From WLJO01 sp046597895 (GTDB taxonomy: Bacteria; Actinomycetota; Acidimicrobiia; Acidimicrobiales; Ilumatobacteraceae), in contig JBKJJS010000332.1 of assembly GCA_046597895.1 (NCBI GenBank), positions 1 through 8,323 on the forward strand: a stretch of 8,323 nt of DNA. Direction: 5' to 3'. Shown piece by piece: positions 6,102 through 8,323 of this stretch; positions within the stretch are counted from its first letter, which is position 1, and each line of letters starts with the position of its first letter. The position numbers were made by a program, and so were the translations under genes. A model generated the notes under the pieces. The model was not told the origin of the DNA. It saw only the letters and a program-made list of their open reading frames with translations, and did not search any database.

Positions 6102-6584
6102 ATGAAGCAGGGGACGAGCGGCGAGGCAACATTGCGTGTGAATGTGCCACCCGAGACGCTCTACCGGTTGGTCAGCGACGTTACCCGGATGGGTGAGTGG
6201 AGTCCCGAGACGGTTCGGTGTCGATGGCTAGATGGGGCTACCGCGCCGGCGGTCGGCGCTCGCTTCAAAGGGACGAACCGCCGGGCGTTCATGCGCTGGA
6301 GCACCAACCCACACGTGATTGTCGCCGAACCGGGTCGCGAGTTCACGTTTGACGTCGACAACCGCTTGACCCATCGAAAGTTGATGAGGTGGCGCTACCA
6401 GTTCGAGCCGGCGCTTGGCGGCACGGATCTGACTGAGTCCTTTGAGCTGGTCGGCGACTTGCCGTGGTACATCTCGTTCGTCCAGCGTTCGCTGATGGGT
6501 ATCAAGGATCGCCGGGCAGACCTCGAAGCTGGCATGCAGCGCACGCTCGAGCGCATCAAGGCTGTTGCGGAGCGGACTGCCTGA
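6102..6584 (+). CDS. SRPBCC-family (polyketide cyclase/dehydrase-like) protein
   Basis: A 160-residue START/Bet v 1-fold (SRPBCC) protein, a cytoplasmic cavity fold that binds hydrophobic ligands. Evidence is the N-terminal strand and helix GEATLRVNVPPETLYRLVSD (7-26), then VTRMGEWSPETVRCRWLDG (27-45), the typical 'D..r...WsP.' entry of the family, then VGARFKGTNR (51-60), a central beta sheet (about 70-118) with FTFDVDNR and TDLTESFEL, and a long C-terminal helix (about 130-157, LMGIKDRRADLEAGMQRTLE). Length is normal. Members are annotated as polyketide cyclases or dehydrases but most have no known ligand. ATG 6102 is chosen because the fold begins directly after it; the frame is open further upstream to 5988 without homology. 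No ribosome site is visible, so translation may be leaderless. It has no partner gene nearby. Confidence 0.82.
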   Translation: MKQGTSGEATLRVNVPPETLYRLVSDVTRMGEWSPETVRCRWLDGATAPAVGARFKGTNRRAFMRWSTNPHVIVAEPGREFTFDVDNRLTHRKLMRWRYQFEPALGGTDLTESFELVGDLPWYISFVQRSLMGIKDRRADLEAGMQRTLERIKAVAERTA

Positions 6585-6661
6585 GGCACCGTGCCGTCCT
6601 GACGTCGACTGGGCGCTGGCGAGCTTGCCCCGGCCGCGCAAGTTCTACCGATCGTTCCACC

Positions 6662-6775
6662 GTGAAGCTGCGAAGGTCCGTCGCCGCGTTTGGCGGGCTT
6701 CGATTCCCGGAGCACTCGAGTTGGCCGACGTTCATCGCGATCCTGAACGACGCGGGCCTCGAGATCCAATTATAA
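6662..6775 (+). pseudogene. possible C-terminal coding remnant upstream of the toxin-antitoxin pair
   Basis: Between the SRPBCC gene and the toxin, the plus strand reads a 37-codon stretch (GTG 6662 to TAA 6773-6775) containing RFPEHSSWPTFIAILNDAG and ending LEIQL. Third positions are mostly G or C and the amino-acid mix looks native. The pattern 'helix, then AGLE-hydrophobic end' resembles the last helix and strand of some small regulator or antitoxin proteins, but I cannot identify it. No ribosome site precedes it. It may be the 3' end of a gene whose front was lost, a genuine small gene, or chance. Its stop overlaps the TATAAG box of the downstream pair. Confidence 0.25.
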
Positions 6776-6797
6776 GCCCAACTGATATCAGTTAGGC
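6771..6797 (+). promoter_or_regulatory. promoter -10 box and autoregulatory operator of the toxin-antitoxin operon
   Basis: TATAAG at 6771-6776 is a good -10 candidate; no convincing -35 is seen 16-18 bases upstream. Directly after it, 6776-6797 is a 22-bp inverted repeat with one mismatched pair, whose 14-bp core AACTGATATCAGTT (6780-6793) is perfect. The repeat ends two bases before the toxin ATG. It covers the expected transcription start, so a bound dimer would repress the operon. HigBA-type antitoxins with XRE domains typically bind such palindromes; that the antitoxin encoded here does so is inference. Confidence 0.6.
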
Positions 6798-6799
6798 TA

Positions 6800-7174
6800 A
6801 TGACCGTGTGGGACGTCGAGTACACCGACGAGTTCGGCTCGTGGTACGAGGGTCTCGCCGAGGAGGATCAGGACGCCATGGTGGCCAGAGTGGAACTACT
6901 CCAAAAGTTGGGCCCGGCGCTCGGTCGGCCCGCCGTCGACAACGTCCACCAGTCCCGACATCCGAACATGAAGGAACTCCGAGCGGAGCGCGCCCTGCGA
7001 GTGTTGTTCGCGTTCGATCCGGGACGAACAGCCGTGCTGTTGATCGGCGGCAACAAGAGCGCCGCCGACGTCAAATCCCCGAACTGGAACGATTGGTACG
7101 ACGAGTACGTGCCAGTCGCCGACGCACTCTACGACGCTCACTTGATCGAGTTGCGAGAGGAAGGACTGAGCTGA
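6800..7174 (+). CDS. RelE/HigB superfamily toxin (phage Gp49-like)
   Basis: A 124-residue toxin of the Gp49-like/HigB family (RelE superfamily), expected to be a ribosome-dependent mRNA interferase. Family marks are the N-terminal strand VEYTDEFGSWYEGL (6-19), a helical segment with LLQKLGPALGRP (33-44), then MKELRAERALRVLFAFDP (57-74), which supplies the basic catalytic-face residues, and AVLLIGGNKS (78-87). The C-terminal YVPVADALYDAHL (103-115) matches the family's 'Y...IP.AD.LYD.HL' ending. It is longer than classic RelE but normal for this subfamily. The ATG at 6800 comes six bases after the operator core; no good Shine-Dalgarno is visible, so the message may be nearly leaderless. The toxin stop overlaps the antitoxin ATG by one base (TGATG). 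Toxin-first order is the HigBA arrangement. Confidence 0.9.
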   Translation: MTVWDVEYTDEFGSWYEGLAEEDQDAMVARVELLQKLGPALGRPAVDNVHQSRHPNMKELRAERALRVLFAFDPGRTAVLLIGGNKSAADVKSPNWNDWYDEYVPVADALYDAHLIELREEGLS

Positions 7175-7494
7175 TGCCCAACACCCGCAAGTTCAACGAA
7201 CTGAGCGAAGAAGCCCGCCGCAGTCCTGAGCGCGCTCGGCGCATCGACGAGATCAAGACCAGTGTGCTCGATGAACAGGCCAGCTACCGCCTGGGCGAGC
7301 TCCGACAAGCACTCGGACTCACCCAAGCGGAGTTGGCCGAGTTGATCGGCAAGTCACAGTCTGCGATTTCGCAGGTCGAACACGGCGAGATCGGCCTGTC
7401 GATGGAGATGCTTCGAGCAATCGTGGCCCAACTCGGCGGCGAGGTCGAGGTCGCAGCTGTCTTCAAAGACCGTCGAGTGCTGCTGGACACCTGA
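7174..7494 (+). CDS. XRE-family antitoxin (HigA-like)
   Basis: A 106-residue DNA-binding antitoxin. An N-terminal charged helical segment (1-38) probably wraps the toxin. It is followed by a Cro/C1-type helix-turn-helix: LGELRQALGLTQAELAELIG (40-59), then KSQSAISQVEHGEIG (60-74), where SQSAISQVE is the recognition helix. The C-terminal part LRAIVAQLGGEVEVAAVF (80-97) is the helix and dimerisation strand typical of HigA-like antitoxins paired with Gp49-like toxins. It starts on the stop codon of the toxin, so the two are translationally coupled. It is expected both to neutralise the toxin and to repress the operon through the palindrome at 6776-6797. All key parts appear intact. Confidence 0.92.
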   Translation: MPNTRKFNELSEEARRSPERARRIDEIKTSVLDEQASYRLGELRQALGLTQAELAELIGKSQSAISQVEHGEIGLSMEMLRAIVAQLGGEVEVAAVFKDRRVLLDT

Positions 7495-7505
7495 CGACGA
7501 CCATC

Positions 7506-7545
7506 CCGATCGCTGGCTGTGAGCCGCTCGCGAGAAAGCGATCGG
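7506..7545 (+). terminator. strong stem-loop downstream of the antitoxin
   Basis: Eleven bases after the antitoxin stop, CCGATCGCT (7506-7514) pairs perfectly with AGCGATCGG (7537-7545), a 9-bp stem. The 22-base loop holds a second small hairpin (GGCT 7515-7518 with AGCC 7522-7525) and the palindrome CTCGCGAG (7527-7534). There is no T-run, so this is not a classical intrinsic terminator, but U-less hairpin terminators are often proposed in high-GC actinobacteria. It may alternatively protect the 3' end of the message, or belong to the insertion element that follows. Confidence 0.45.
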
Positions 7546-7669
7546 TGGCGGGCACCGCTTCTCCGACGCAGGACCCGGAGCTCGTGGAGCGGCCGCAGAA
7601 GATCCGGCAGGGAGTATGTGGAGGAGTGCCTGGCCGACCATCCGGTGAGTTGGTGAACGAAGTCGTTAC

Positions 7670-7822
7670 GGTCAGGTCGCACTGGTCTTCGGTCTGACTC
7701 ACGGACCGGCCGACGCTTCGGTTGTCCTTATAACGATCCGTCGACCGAAGCCAGCGCAGCACCCACCGGCACGCAACCGGTCGGGCGGCGTGACGAGATC
7801 ACCTGTTACCAGCAGGCGACCG
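7670..7822 (+). ncRNA. candidate IS110 bridge RNA in the transposase leader
   Basis: Several stem-loops follow one another here. Stem 1 joins 7671-7679 (GTCAGGTCG) to 7690-7698 (CGGTCTGAC), nine pairs including two G-U, loop 10. Stem 2 joins GCTTCGGT (7715-7722) to ACCGAAGC (7744-7751), eight perfect pairs around a 21-base loop. Stem 3 joins ACCGG (7765-7769) to CCGGT (7777-7781), or alternatively CGGTCG (7778-7783) to CGACCG (7817-7822) enclosing GTGA/TCAC (7790-7793/7799-7802). In IS110-group elements the leader is known to encode a structured bridge RNA with a 5' stem-loop and two large loops that pair with target and donor DNA. Location, size and a large-loop stem fit that; the exact ends and the guide segments are not resolved. 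This is inference from family knowledge plus the visible pairings. Confidence 0.4.
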
Positions 7823-7882
7823 CGTCAGATGCCGCCGTCCCGGCTTGCTGCGTGCCACCCCTTGACCAATCAGAAGGAAGGG

Positions 7883-8323
7883 ATGGCCTTGACCATCGTA
7901 GAGATCCCGCGCGCCATAACCGGCGGCGTGGACACCCTCGATACCAACGTGGCCGCCGCGCTCGACGACATCGGCGGCTTGCTCGGCGTCGAGGAGTTCG
8001 CCACCGACGCCGCCGGACACCGCCGCCTGTTGGCGTGGCTCGAATCGTTCGGCAGCGTCGCCCGTGTCGGCGTCGAAGGCACCGGCAGCTACGGCGTCGG
8101 CCTTGCCCGATCGCTGCGCGCCGCGGGGATCGCGGTGGTCGAGGTCGACCGCCCGAACCGACTCGTGCGGCGACGCCAAGGCAAGTCCGATCCCCTCGAC
8201 TCCGTCGAAGCCGCCCGCGCCGTGATGTCTGGTCGAGCGTCCGGCGAAGGCAAGAGCCGCGACGGGAACGTCGAGGCGATCCGCGCGTTGACGATCGCCA
8301 AGCGCAGCGCCCGCTCAACCAAG
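7883..8323 (+). CDS. IS110-family transposase (DEDD), partial, continues past the window
   Basis: The first 147 codons of an IS110-type DEDD recombinase, open to the last base. GVDTLDTNVAAALD (15-28) holds the first catalytic Asp (D17). RVGVEGTGSYGVGLARSLRA (61-80) is the family signature with Glu65. VVEVDRPNRLVRRRQGKSDP (85-104) and LDSVEAARAVMSG (105-117) give the RuvC-like end with Asp103 and Asp106. EAIRALTIAKRSA (131-143) begins the linker region. The serine-containing C-terminal half lies outside. ATG 7883 has the best ribosome site in the window (AGAAGGA, 7872-7878, four bases before the ATG). Compared with the usual GVDTH entry, one residue including the His seems to be missing after GVDT, so activity cannot be assumed. 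Its partner is the candidate bridge RNA just upstream. Confidence 0.9.
   Translation, partial: MALTIVEIPRAITGGVDTLDTNVAAALDDIGGLLGVEEFATDAAGHRRLLAWLESFGSVARVGVEGTGSYGVGLARSLRAAGIAVVEVDRPNRLVRRRQGKSDPLDSVEAARAVMSGRASGEGKSRDGNVEAIRALTIAKRSARSTK

Larger units (their letters stand above)
7546..8323 (+). mobile_element. IS110-family insertion element, left part (right end outside window)
   Basis: The transposase reading to the window edge, preceded by a long leader without a protein gene, fits the IS110 subgroup, which carries its long non-coding part 5' of the transposase. These elements lack terminal inverted repeats and usually make no target duplication, so the left boundary cannot be set from this sequence. 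It lies somewhere after the antitoxin stop at 7494; the start given is only the end of the stem-loop behind the antitoxin. The leader (7495-7882) shows no convincing open frame on either strand. Confidence 0.6.

Noticed and set aside
7799..8322. Minus-strand frames opposite the IS110 transposase.
   Set aside because: The plus-strand frame has the full DEDD signature and a strong ribosome site; the opposite frames are shadows of GC-rich codons.
1..8323. CRISPR arrays, tRNA or rRNA genes.
   Set aside because: No regularly spaced repeats and no cloverleaf or rRNA-like stretches were seen on either strand by eye.

Overview
The window is about 8.3 kb of high-GC DNA with strongly G/C-biased third codon positions, frequent GTG or TTG starts and few clear Shine-Dalgarno sites. 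This fits a high-GC actinomycete-type chromosome (Actinomycetota); the exact lineage cannot be read from it. The gene content is accessory: small single-domain enzymes on both strands with no shared pathway, several broken genes, a toxin-antitoxin pair and an IS110-type element cut by the right edge.

Layout. 37-678 (+) is a DUF2238/YjdF-like membrane protein whose 3' end looks cut off. It runs into a minus-strand pair, an alpha/beta hydrolase (1969-1136) and a FlaR-like P-loop kinase (1139-600), joined by a 4-base GTGA overlap. Upstream of that pair is a GrpB-family relic (about 2416-2019, -) with a missing 5' end, a probable in-frame internal deletion and a probable 3' frameshift. It abuts, head to head, a tandem GNAT acetyltransferase (2422-3273, +) that lacks most of its first domain. 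The two truncations meet at CACCGGTG (2409-2416). Next come a short antisense protein-like fragment (3278-3406, -), an aminoglycoside/choline-kinase-like phosphotransferase (3367 or 3409 to 4485, +) and a second GNAT (4538-5092, +). A SAM-dependent methyltransferase (5892-5113, -) with a 14-bp palindrome at its start and an SRPBCC-fold protein (6102-6584, +) follow.

Right end. A possible 37-codon coding remnant (6662-6775) precedes a HigB/Gp49-like toxin (6800-7174) and an XRE antitoxin (7174-7494), with a near-perfect 22-bp inverted repeat between a TATAAG box and the toxin start codon. A strong stem-loop follows the antitoxin. Then 388 bases without a protein gene lead into an IS110-family DEDD transposase (7883 to beyond 8323). 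Several consecutive stem-loops in that leader make it a candidate for the element's bridge RNA.

How the genes work together. Only two groups look co-operative: hydrolase-kinase (translationally coupled) and toxin-antitoxin. The rest reads as a patchwork of independently acquired or rearranged genes, with at least three probable break points. I see no clear new multi-gene system. The most promising non-protein signals are the IS110 leader RNA candidate and the palindromic operator of the toxin-antitoxin pair.
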